Below are positions 1 through 4,966 of a DNA stretch of 6,639 nt, in pieces. This DNA is from Dichloromethanomonas sp964477085 (lineage in GTDB: Bacteria > Bacillota > Desulfitobacteriia > Desulfitobacteriales > Syntrophobotulaceae). Numbering within the stretch: position 1 is the stretch's first letter; each line of letters begins with the position of its first letter. The notes below the pieces were generated by a model, which saw only the letters and a list, made by a program, of their open reading frames with translations, did no database searches and was not told the origin of the DNA. The stretch covers positions 1-6,639 of the forward strand of contig CAYZDF010000113.1 in the NCBI GenBank assembly GCA_964477085.1. Direction: 5' to 3'. Position numbers and translations under genes: made by a program.

Positions 1-184
1 CGCAGATGGAACCCCTACAGCCAGTACGAAGAAGATTCTTGACAGTACACCTATGGGGCGTTTCGGTGATGAAGAGGAACTGATCGGTACACTTTTATTC
101 CTGCTTGCCAAACCCGCCTCGAGCTTTATCACGGGTGTAGTTATTCCGGTAGACGGTGGTTTTAGCTCGTACTCGGGAGTCTGA
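1..184 (+). CDS. SDR-family oxidoreductase, C-terminal fragment; probable D-mannonate oxidoreductase (UxuB/YjmF type)
   Basis: Only the last 60 complete codons (from base 2) and the TGA at 182 are present; the gene begins outside the window. The visible protein has the classical short-chain dehydrogenase C-terminus: TPMGRFGDEEEL, then FLLAKPASSFITG and the closing PVDGGF. In this family these form the substrate-side lid and the end of the last Rossmann strand, with an NAD(P)-dependent alcohol/ketone reaction. The ending GGFSSYSGV and the position directly ahead of KDPG aldolase and KDG kinase genes fit the SDR-type D-mannonate oxidoreductase of Firmicutes, which interconverts fructuronate and mannonate. 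The SDR assignment is secure. The substrate is inferred from context, and 2-keto-3-deoxygluconate or gluconate dehydrogenases of the same family remain possible. The catalytic Tyr-Lys and cofactor motif lie outside the window. Confidence 0.8.
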   Translation, partial: ADGTPTASTKKILDSTPMGRFGDEEELIGTLLFLLAKPASSFITGVVIPVDGGFSSYSGV

Positions 185-234
185 TTTCTTTTTTTTCTAC
201 ATTGCTATTAATAATATTTGACGAGGTGAAAATC

Positions 235-1197
235 ATGGATCAGATTATTGAACAAATTTCTAAAATTGGCATTATACCTGTAATTAAAATTGACGATGCG
301 GACAAGGCCATCCCATTAGGCAAGGCTTTAATCACTGGAGGAATTCCCTGCGCCGAGGTCACATTCAGGACCGCTCAGGGAGAAGAGTCGATCCGACGTA
401 TTTCCGCTGCCCTGCCAGAAATTTTATTGGGAGCCGGTACTGTTTTGACTTGTGACCAGGTAGACCGGGCTATGGCGGCCGGCGCAAAATTCATTGTCAG
501 CCCCGGCTTTAACCCTAGGGTTGTTGCCTACTGTCTGAAAATAGGTATTCCTATCATCCCTGGTTGTTCAACTCCCTCAGATATTGAGAAAGCCTTGGAG
601 TTAGGGCTCGATGTGGTCAAGTTCTTTCCTGCTGAACAATCCGGCGGATTAGACTACATTAAAGCCGTGGCTGCCCCTTATCCTACAGTAAAGTTCATGC
701 CTACCGGGGGAATTAATGCAAGCAATATTACACATTATCTGAATTACTATAAAGTTTTAGCTTGTGGCGGATCTTGGATGGTTACGCACGATTTATTGAT
801 TGCCGGAAATTTTGATGAGATCACCCGGCAGTGCCAGCAGGCATTATTTGCTGTCATGGGTTTCGAACTGGTCCATGTAGGAATCAACGCTGAAAATGAA
901 CAGGAGGCGCTGAAAGCTGCAAGTTTGTTTGAGGTAATGTTCGGCTTTAATGTAAAGCCTGGAAACAGCTCAGTGGTCGCAGGAAGCTATGTTGAGGTCA
1001 TGAAGCAACCTTACCTTGGTCAATACGGACATATTGCTATCGGTACCAATAGCATCGGCAGGGCCATAGCCTTCCTGGAGAGAAAAGGCTTTGTCTTTAA
1101 CCAGGACTCCGCCAAACGGGATGCTAAGGGTAAACTGACAGCCATCTACCTTGAAGAAGAGATTGCAGGATTTGCAGTTCATCTGGTACAGAAGTAA
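235..1197 (+). CDS. kdgA: KDPG/KHG aldolase fused to a C-terminal VOC (glyoxalase)-like domain
   Basis: The protein has 320 residues. Residues 1-207 form a class I KDPG aldolase barrel, which splits 2-keto-3-deoxy-6-phosphogluconate into pyruvate and glyceraldehyde-3-phosphate in the cytoplasm. Expected active-site residues are present: E41 and R45 in EVTFRT, T69 in GAGTVL, the Schiff-base lysine K129 in DVVKFFPAE, and phosphate-binding loops at PTGGI (156-160) and GGSW (178-181). A usual aldolase ends near residue 210. Here about 112 residues follow (209-320) with the beta-alpha pattern of a vicinal-oxygen-chelate domain: FELVHVGIN, then YGHIAIGT and ending AGFAVHLVQK. Similar long aldolases are, to my knowledge, found in other anaerobic Firmicutes. 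The start is ATG 235, because GAGGTG lies at 223-228; an earlier TTG at 202 has no ribosome site. The gap to the SDR gene is 50 bp with a T-rich run and no hairpin, so cotranscription is likely. The role of the extra domain is unknown. Confidence 0.93.
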   Translation: MDQIIEQISKIGIIPVIKIDDADKAIPLGKALITGGIPCAEVTFRTAQGEESIRRISAALPEILLGAGTVLTCDQVDRAMAAGAKFIVSPGFNPRVVAYCLKIGIPIIPGCSTPSDIEKALELGLDVVKFFPAEQSGGLDYIKAVAAPYPTVKFMPTGGINASNITHYLNYYKVLACGGSWMVTHDLLIAGNFDEITRQCQQALFAVMGFELVHVGINAENEQEALKAASLFEVMFGFNVKPGNSSVVAGSYVEVMKQPYLGQYGHIAIGTNSIGRAIAFLERKGFVFNQDSAKRDAKGKLTAIYLEEEIAGFAVHLVQK

Positions 1198-1237
1198 TGA
1201 AGTTCTAAATAAACTAATATTGACGGAGGAATACATT

Positions 1238-2260
1238 ATGAAAAAAGTTGTTACTTTTGGTGAAATCATGCTTCGTCTTGCTCCGGAGGGTTACTACCGT
1301 TTCGTACAGGCACAGTCGTTTAGTGCAACCTACGGTGGCGGTGAAGCGAACGTTGCTATCTCTCTTGCTAACTACGGCGTTGAGGCCGCGTTTGTAACCA
1401 AGCTGCCAAAGCATGAAATCGGCCAATCCGCTGTCAACAAGCTACGAGAGTTTGGCGTGGACACCACCAAAATCGTACGCGGTGGTAATAGAATTGGCAT
1501 TTACTTCTTGGAAAAAGGCGCCAGCCAAAGGCCTTCCAAGGTTATTTATGACCGGGCTGGTTCATCCATTGCCACCGCCACCACTGCCGACTTTGATTGG
1601 GAAGTAATTTTCGACGGTATAGACTGGTTCCACTTTACCGGCATAACTCCGGCTTTGGGGGACAACGTAGCCGAAATCTGCTTGGTGGCTTGTAAAGTTG
1701 CCAAAGCTAAGGGAATTACGGTCAGCTGTGATCTCAACTATCGTAAGAATCTGTGGAGCAGGGAAAAGGCCGGGCAGGTTATGGCTGACTTGATGGAATA
1801 TGTGGATGTTTGTATTGCCAACGAAGAAGATGCTGCCGACGTTTTTGGAATACATGCCGAGAACACAGACGTTACTTCCGGAAAGGTGAACCAAGAAGGT
1901 TACAAAGAGGTAGCAAAGAAGCTGGCTGAGCGATTCGGTTTAAAAAAAGTAACGATTACTCTCCGGGAGTCTATTACCGCCAATGATAACAACTGGGCAG
2001 CTATGTTATATGATAATTCCAGTTATTATTCTTCGAAAAAATATCCCATGCACATCGTCGACCGGGTTGGTGGAGGTGACAGCTTTGGCGCAGGCTTGAT
2101 CTATGCATGTCTTAATTACTATGAACCTCAGCAGGCGATAGAGTTTGCCGTAGCAGCCAGCTGTCTGAAGCATACGATTGAGGGCGACTTCAATCAGGTT
2201 AGTGTTGATGAGGTAAATAAGCTGGCAGGCGGAGACGGTTCCGGTCGTGTACAAAGGTAA
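1238..2260 (+). CDS. kdgK: 2-keto-3-deoxygluconate kinase (PfkB/ribokinase family)
   Basis: This 340-residue sugar kinase phosphorylates 2-keto-3-deoxygluconate with ATP to KDPG, the substrate of the aldolase encoded just upstream. The N-terminus MKKVVTFGEIMLRL and the glycine-rich sugar-binding loop GGGEANVAISLANYG (33-47) are PfkB signatures. The C-terminal signature DRVGGGDSFGAG (275-286) contains the catalytic base D281 and the anion hole. DLNYR near 165-169 is also typical of KDG kinases. Length matches the family. The start is ATG 1238 with GGAGG at 1225-1229; a longer frame open from 1151 overlaps the aldolase and lacks a ribosome site. The gap to kdgA is 40 bp, and a terminator follows 42 bp after the stop, so this is the last gene of the operon. 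The C-terminal tail (GGDGSGRVQR) is short and polar. KDG specificity rests on family resemblance and context; a related fructokinase-like activity is less likely. Confidence 0.92.
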   Translation: MKKVVTFGEIMLRLAPEGYYRFVQAQSFSATYGGGEANVAISLANYGVEAAFVTKLPKHEIGQSAVNKLREFGVDTTKIVRGGNRIGIYFLEKGASQRPSKVIYDRAGSSIATATTADFDWEVIFDGIDWFHFTGITPALGDNVAEICLVACKVAKAKGITVSCDLNYRKNLWSREKAGQVMADLMEYVDVCIANEEDAADVFGIHAENTDVTSGKVNQEGYKEVAKKLAERFGLKKVTITLRESITANDNNWAAMLYDNSSYYSSKKYPMHIVDRVGGGDSFGAGLIYACLNYYEPQQAIEFAVAASCLKHTIEGDFNQVSVDEVNKLAGGDGSGRVQR

Positions 2261-2302
2261 CAACGACAAGAATGTAGGCCTAATGTTTGAATGAGGACTA
2301 AA

Positions 2303-2338
2303 AGTCGCCCTGTTTTGAACCATCGGAGCAGGGCGACT
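2303..2338 (+). terminator. Intrinsic terminator of the kdg operon
   Basis: A perfect 10-bp stem, AGTCGCCCTG (2303-2312) with CAGGGCGACT (2329-2338), encloses a 16-base loop. It is followed by AATTTT, a short T-run. It starts 42 bp after the kdgK stop. The stem is flanked by TAAA on the left, so it could act weakly in the other direction, but no reverse-strand gene is seen. The T-run is modest, so termination strength is uncertain. Confidence 0.75.
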
Positions 2339-2481
2339 AATTTTGCCAAAATAATTACCCCAGGTTGGATTAAGCCAGGAGAGATTATTTTGAAAATGGT
2401 GGAGGATGACCCTTAACTGCAGCCTGATAGTATAAAGGCGAAAGATAGCTAAAAATTACGGATAATCAAGTATATTATATC

Positions 2482-2510
2482 TTGACAGACAACTGGAAAA
2501 GAAATACTAT
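2482..2510 (+). promoter_or_regulatory. Sigma-A-type promoter ahead of the truncated lipoprotein gene
   Basis: An exact -35 TTGACA (2482-2487) is separated by 17 bp from TACTAT (2505-2510), which matches the -10 consensus at four of six positions. Transcription would begin near 2517, leaving a leader of about 230 bases before the lipoprotein ATG at 2747. An imperfect inverted repeat, TCAAG (2466-2470) and CTTGA (2481-2485) around an AT-rich centre, overlaps the -35 box and could be an additional protein-binding site. Confidence 0.6.
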
Positions 2511-2521
2511 ATTAATGATAT

Positions 2522-2536
2522 TGATTATTATAATCA
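2522..2536. promoter_or_regulatory. Fur-box-like 7-1-7 palindrome
   Basis: TGATTATTATAATCA is a perfect inverted repeat of two 7-base arms around one base. It differs from the Firmicutes Fur consensus half-site TGATAAT at one position per arm. Further AATGAT (2514-2519) and ATCATT (2533-2538) arms overlap it, as is common in extended Fur sites. It sits at about +5 to +20 of the promoter above, a natural position for repression. PerR or another FUR-family regulator is also possible. Confidence 0.55.
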
Positions 2537-2635
2537 TTCAACAAGATTTTAAGAATCATCTATTACCCAGATTCGTAAACACAGGGGAGATAGATTGGTG
2601 ATGTATTATTAAAAAACAGATGAGGAACTAAACAG

Positions 2636-2661
2636 ATAATGTTAGATATTTCTAACATTAT
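2636..2661. repeat. Perfect 11-bp inverted repeat (AT-rich hairpin) in the leader
   Basis: ATAATGTTAGA (2636-2646) pairs exactly with TCTAACATTAT (2651-2661) around TATT. There is no T-run afterwards, so it is not an ordinary terminator. It lies between the Fur-like site and the lipoprotein start and could be an mRNA hairpin or an operator. Confidence 0.55.
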
Positions 2662-2680
2662 ACTTAAAAGGAGATGCATA

Positions 2681-2698
2681 ATGGATTTTCAGACTTAG
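2681..2698 (+). other. Possible five-codon leader frame (MDFQT)
   Basis: AAAAGGAG (2667-2674 region) precedes ATG 2681 by a normal distance, but the frame closes at TAG after five codons. It could be a translated leader peptide, or the surviving start of a decayed gene whose ribosome site is still intact. Nothing in the five residues points to a function. Confidence 0.25.
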
Positions 2699-2746
2699 GT
2701 TAAGGTCAATTAGACACTTCATAAAAGAGAAAGGAAGTTTAAAAGG

Positions 2747-2986
2747 ATGAAAAAAGGTGTTGCAGTTGTTTTTAGTATGTTTGTGACGTTGACTTTCTTG
2801 GTGAGCGGCTGTGCAGGGGAGAGTGCTCCCGCGGCCCAAAAGAAAACTTACAGCGGTAAAGAAGGACGCATTACCGCTTATATTTCTGGACCGGAACAAA
2901 TGCTGGCCGATGTGGAAAAAGCCTTCGAGCAAGAGCGGGGGGATGTTCTCGAGGTCCTGGCCATGGGAAGCGGACCTCTGGCGTGA
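2747..2986 (+). pseudogene. Truncated iron-type ABC transporter substrate-binding lipoprotein
   Basis: The gene starts well: GAAAGGAAG lies just upstream of ATG 2747, followed by a lipoprotein signal with charged MKKG, a hydrophobic core and lipobox VSGC with the lipidated cysteine at residue 22. The mature part GRITAYISGPEQML, then EKAFEQERGDV, matches the start of family-1-type (Fe3+-like) extracellular solute-binding proteins, whose usual length is over 300 residues. It stops at TGA 2984 after only 79 residues. Just before the stop, reading GPL on into another frame gives LWRD, which resembles the family's next residues (GPLWR). The family likeness then ends, so the gene probably suffered both a small frameshift and loss of the rest. 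The upstream promoter and Fur-like palindrome fit an iron-uptake role. A functional short secreted lipoprotein cannot be excluded but is less likely. Confidence 0.65.
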
Positions 2987-3173
2987 CAGTCTGTTGACAT
3001 TAAGTGAGAGTGAGATTTTGGATTTGCGTAATAAAGTTCAATTCTTGTTAGCTGTAAATTTAACTAGGATCAACAATAGTAACGAAATAATCAAGCGATA
3101 TGTAATGAAAGGTTAATTGTTGCTAAAAGATGAGGGCCTTGCCTATAAACTCAACGATATTGATAACCACTAA
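2984..3173 (+). other. Unexplained sequence after the truncation; weak Spo0E-like resemblance
   Basis: In the frame shifted relative to the lipoprotein, translation runs LWRD, then about 40 residues (SLLTLSESEILDLRNKV and onward, ending EIIKRYVMKG) to TAA at 3113-3115. The same frame then stays open for another 18 codons to TAA at 3171. The EILDLRNKV helix and the IIKRY end faintly recall small Spo0E-like aspartyl-phosphate phosphatases, but the catalytic SQxLD motif is missing and there is no ribosome site at the possible TTG start near 2993. It is probably a gene remnant joined to the broken lipoprotein gene. Confidence 0.25.
3120..3149 (+). promoter_or_regulatory. Possible promoter for the small-ORF cluster
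   Basis: TTGCTA (3120-3125) and TATAAA (3144-3149) lie 18 bp apart, with 4/6 and 5/6 consensus matches. Transcription would start near 3156, about 58 bases before the first small ORF. The match is ordinary for AT-rich DNA, so the call is tentative. Confidence 0.3.
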
Positions 3174-3213
3174 CATATATAAAAAGAATGAGAAAGGAGG
3201 TTCTACAAATTAA

Positions 3214-3378
3214 ATGGAAGTAATCCAAAACAAGAAAGAGTATATGACCAAGGTTAAGATTAAAGTATTGAAGAATAACGCCGGTTCAATCAATTATGCC
3301 GTTTATGACGATACGGTAATCAAGGTGCTTTCGCCTGCATTTTACCACAACGAAAGAAAAAATGAAGAGTTAATCTAA
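3214..3378 (+). CDS. Small protein of unknown function (54 aa)
   Basis: The frame encodes 54 residues, MEVIQNKKEYMTKVKIKVLK through to HNERKNEELI. A very strong ribosome site, AAAGGAGG (3193-3200), precedes ATG 3214 by 13 bases, and an in-frame stop at 3211 fixes the ATG as the first possible start. The protein is lysine-rich and soluble, with no signal peptide, membrane segment or cysteine. The alternating hydrophobic runs (KVKIKVL, INYAVY, TVIKVL) suggest a small beta-sheet fold. I do not recognise the family. It is the first of three same-strand small ORFs; the next begins 26 bp later behind a closely similar leader, which suggests joint translation from one message. The strong ribosome site is the main reason to believe it is real. 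Confidence 0.6.
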   Translation: MEVIQNKKEYMTKVKIKVLKNNAGSINYAVYDDTVIKVLSPAFYHNERKNEELI

Positions 3379-3404
3379 TAACAGGAGAAGGAGGTTTTAA
3401 ACCA

Positions 3405-3590
3405 ATGAATAGCAATGGTTCTTCGAATTTTCGTGATGAATTTTTCCTGTCGCTGGCCAGTCATTACCAAACTAACCAGCTGGAAAAAATGTGCCAACAA
3501 TTGGAGGCGGAAATGGCGGCTTATTCTCAGCAAGTATCGAATTATTTGCAGCTTTTGAAATCAATCCGTGATGAAGGGGAAAGCATTTGA
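3405..3590 (+). CDS. Small helical protein of unknown function (61 aa)
   Basis: This frame encodes 61 residues behind AAGGAGG (3388-3394), ten bases before ATG 3405. The N-terminal part (MNSNGSSNFRDEFF) is polar. From about residue 24 to 57 the protein is strongly helical with spaced Leu/Met/Val residues (QLEKMCQQLEAEM, then VSNYLQLLKSI), compatible with a short coiled coil or helical hairpin and hence a protein-protein contact. There is one cysteine (C30) and no signal or membrane segment. I do not recognise the family. Its leader (AGGAGGTT then an A/T-rich spacer) closely repeats that of the preceding 54-aa ORF, and the 80-aa ORF follows 40 bp later, so the three probably form one small operon. 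Confidence 0.65.
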   Translation: MNSNGSSNFRDEFFLSLASHYQTNQLEKMCQQLEAEMAAYSQQVSNYLQLLKSIRDEGESI

Positions 3591-3630
3591 TCCGAACAGA
3601 TAGCATTAACAAGTGAAGCAATAGGAAACG

Positions 3631-3873
3631 ATGGTCCAGACTTTTGTCAGGGATATTACTCCTCCTTTTAATAGGGAGATACACCAGGCACTTGCGGATC
3701 TTCTGATAATGCGCTGGGGAGAAGATAAACCGGAGTTGTCGGAAGAAGATCAATTGACTTACCGAGAGCTTTCGCGAGAGGACTCGCCTGATTTCATTAT
3801 GAACACCCCCGGTTACTATGGATTTTTTACCTATACATTATTTGGTGGCCGGAAGAATCTGCCTGCATATTAA
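3631..3873 (+). CDS. Small acidic protein of unknown function (80 aa)
   Basis: The frame encodes 80 residues. The first half (REIHQALADLLIMRWGED) is a likely amphipathic helix, followed by an acidic stretch (KPELSEEDQLTYRELSREDS) and an aromatic, glycine-containing C-terminus (NTPGYYGFFTYTLFGGRKN). It has no cysteine, no signal peptide and no continuous membrane helix. An in-frame stop at 3622 makes ATG 3631 the first ATG start. The ribosome site is weak (AGGAAA only a few bases upstream), unlike those of the two preceding ORFs, so translational coupling to the 61-aa ORF is possible. I do not recognise the family. Protein-like composition and the shared strand and spacing with its neighbours support a real gene, but no function can be given. 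Confidence 0.6.
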   Translation: MVQTFVRDITPPFNREIHQALADLLIMRWGEDKPELSEEDQLTYRELSREDSPDFIMNTPGYYGFFTYTLFGGRKNLPAY

Positions 3874-3929
3874 CAGACTGCAGCCCGTTTCCTATATCGT
3901 CATATACTACTAGAGTTATAATATCTCCT

Positions 3930-3945
3930 ATTGATATTAATCAAT
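3930..3945. promoter_or_regulatory. FNR/CRP-family-type palindrome (TTGAT-N4-ATCAA)
   Basis: ATTGATATTAATCAAT is a perfect inverted repeat with a four-base centre. Its core equals the FNR consensus TTGAT-N4-ATCAA, and it is close to the TTAAT-type boxes known for CprK-like Crp/Fnr regulators of anaerobic Firmicutes. It lies 57 bp after the 80-aa ORF and about 62 bp upstream of the candidate -35 box of the metal transport operon, a plausible activator position. AT-rich intergenic DNA yields such palindromes by chance more often than coding DNA. Confidence 0.35.
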
Positions 3946-3981
3946 GATTTATATTAAGTTTTAAAAGGTGACCATCCTGGA

Positions 3982-4007
3982 AATATTATAGATAATTGGA
4001 TAATATT
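3982..4007. repeat. Inverted repeat overlapping the candidate -35 box
   Basis: AATATTAT (3982-3989) and ATAATATT (4000-4007) are exact inverted copies ten bases apart, and the right arm overlaps the TTGACT -35 box by two bases. It could be an operator or a chance product of AT-rich DNA. Confidence 0.35.
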
Positions 4008-4034
4008 GACTGATTATTAGCATAGTAGCATAGT
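4006..4034 (+). promoter_or_regulatory. Candidate promoter of the metal ABC transporter operon
   Basis: TTGACT (4006-4011; 5/6) is followed after 17 bp by CATAGT (4029-4034; 4/6), giving a start near 4041 and a 50-base leader. The -10 box is poor, consistent with a controlled promoter or a misassigned element. Confidence 0.4.
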
Positions 4035-4063
4035 TGTACTTAAAAATGCATATCATTTGCAAA

Positions 4064-4076
4064 TGTAATTATTACA
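4064..4076. promoter_or_regulatory. Zur-like FUR-family operator
   Basis: TGTAATTATTACA is a perfect 6-1-6 palindrome. Its GTAATNATTAC core equals the core of the Firmicutes Zur box (TCGTAATNATTACGA); the outer C/G and T/A positions differ. It ends 14 bases before the binding-protein ATG, next to the ribosome site, where a bound repressor would block transcription. The gene it precedes belongs to a zinc/manganese uptake family, which fits zinc-dependent repression. PerR or Fur binding is a weaker alternative because their cores are ATAAT or GATAAT. Confidence 0.6.
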
Positions 4077-4090
4077 AGCGGGGTGAAGGT

Positions 4091-4966
4091 ATGAAATTTA
4101 AAATGGTTATGGGTACGGTCTTAAGTTTAGCAGCAGCACTCAGTCTTCTTATTGCTTCAGGCTGCAGTAGTCAGCCGGTTCAGAATACCAAGGAAGCAAA
4201 AAAAGTTGTGGCAGTAACCATTGTACCACAGAAAGCTTTGGTCAAAGCAGTGTGCGGGGATCTGGCGGAAGTGGTTGAGATGGTGCCACCGGGATACAGT
4301 CCCGGTAATTATGAGCCAACGCCTCAGGAAATGGAGAATTTCAGCCAGGCATTTGTCTACTTCACGATCGGTGTGCCCACGGAAAAGGCCAATATTCTGC
4401 CCAAGGCAGGAAATAAAAAAATTGTAGACTTGTCGGATAAAGTTGTCCAGGTTTACCCCGACCGGGAGTTCAGCTCCGGAAAAAGAGACCCCCATATCTG
4501 GCTTTCGCCGAAACGGGCCAAAGTGATGGTGGAAACAATTGCCGAAACCATGAGCAATCTTGATGCCCAAAATGCGCCAACCTATCAGAAGAACGCAGAT
4601 GCCTTTCTCAAAGAGCTTGACCGCGTTGACGCCGGAATAAAAGAAGCTTTTGCCGGAATTGAAAATAAAATATTCATCGCCTACCACCCGGCTTACGGCT
4701 ACTTGGCGGATGATTACGGCCTCAAGATGTATACCTTGGAGCAGAGCGGCAAAGAAGCTACGCCCCAGCATTTACAGAAAATGATCGACCTTGCTAAAAA
4801 GGAAAACATAAAAGTTGTTTTTTCTCAGGCTGAGATCGACAGTAAGCAACCTGACGCCTTTGCGGAAGAAATCGGCGGGAAAAAGATCATGCTTGAACCT
4901 TTGTCTGAGGATTATATTGTCAACCTCGAACGCATGGGCAAAGCTTTAAGCGGAGCGATGCAATGA
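4091..4966 (+). CDS. Metal (probably zinc) ABC transporter substrate-binding lipoprotein, ZnuA/TroA family
   Basis: This 291-residue cluster A-I solute-binding protein is anchored outside the membrane and hands metal to the permease. The signal peptide runs MKFKMV then a hydrophobic core to lipobox ASGC, with lipidated C25. Family landmarks are VPPGYSPGNYEPTPQEM (65-81), DPHIWLSP (133-140; ligand H135), AYHPAYGYLADDYGL (197-211; ligand H199) and LEPLSEDY (268-275) at the usual acidic-ligand position. The family's first ligand histidine, in PHxYEPTP, is replaced by glycine (G72), so metal geometry must differ. There is also no His-rich loop before DPH, which typical ZnuA proteins have. The start ATG 4091 has GGGTGA at 4081-4086; the open frame extends upstream to a TTG at 4034 but would cover the Zur-like site and mask the signal peptide. 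The stop overlaps the ATPase start (ATGA), which indicates translational coupling. Zinc is inferred from the operator; manganese or another divalent metal is possible. Confidence 0.88.
   Translation: MKFKMVMGTVLSLAAALSLLIASGCSSQPVQNTKEAKKVVAVTIVPQKALVKAVCGDLAEVVEMVPPGYSPGNYEPTPQEMENFSQAFVYFTIGVPTEKANILPKAGNKKIVDLSDKVVQVYPDREFSSGKRDPHIWLSPKRAKVMVETIAETMSNLDAQNAPTYQKNADAFLKELDRVDAGIKEAFAGIENKIFIAYHPAYGYLADDYGLKMYTLEQSGKEATPQHLQKMIDLAKKENIKVVFSQAEIDSKQPDAFAEEIGGKKIMLEPLSEDYIVNLERMGKALSGAMQ

Larger units (their letters stand above)
2345..2746. other. Gene-poor leader region with promoter, palindromes and very short frames
   Basis: No convincing protein gene lies between the kdg terminator and the lipoprotein start at 2747. 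The left part (2345-2460) holds only tiny frames, for example an eight-codon frame from TTG 2390 with no family resemblance. The right part is AT-rich and holds a sigma-A-like promoter, a Fur-like palindrome, an 11-bp hairpin and a five-codon frame with a good ribosome site; these are listed separately. It reads best as a long regulatory leader, possibly including remnants of decayed genes. Confidence 0.6.

Noticed and set aside
170..199. Possible terminator between the SDR gene and kdgA (T-run at 185-198)
   Set aside because: The only stem nearby is about four base pairs with a two-base loop, too short to form, and the genes fit one operon.
1562..1894. Reverse-strand frames inside kdgK
   Set aside because: They lie opposite a PfkB kinase with intact signatures and have no ribosome sites or recognisable domains.
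2642..2932. 96-codon reverse-strand frame over the lipoprotein start
   Set aside because: The opposite strand has a ribosome site, signal peptide and lipobox; the reverse frame has none and is low-complexity.
3472..3753. 93-codon reverse-strand frame over the small ORFs
   Set aside because: The forward small ORFs have better ribosome sites and protein-like composition; the reverse frame crosses two of them and has no motif.
3860..3890. Possible terminator after the 80-aa ORF
   Set aside because: Only a five-base CTGCA/TGCAG pairing is visible and no T-run follows.
4157..4771. 204-codon reverse-strand open frame
   Set aside because: It is fully antisense to the well-supported metal-binding lipoprotein gene and shows no family motif; it is a shadow frame.
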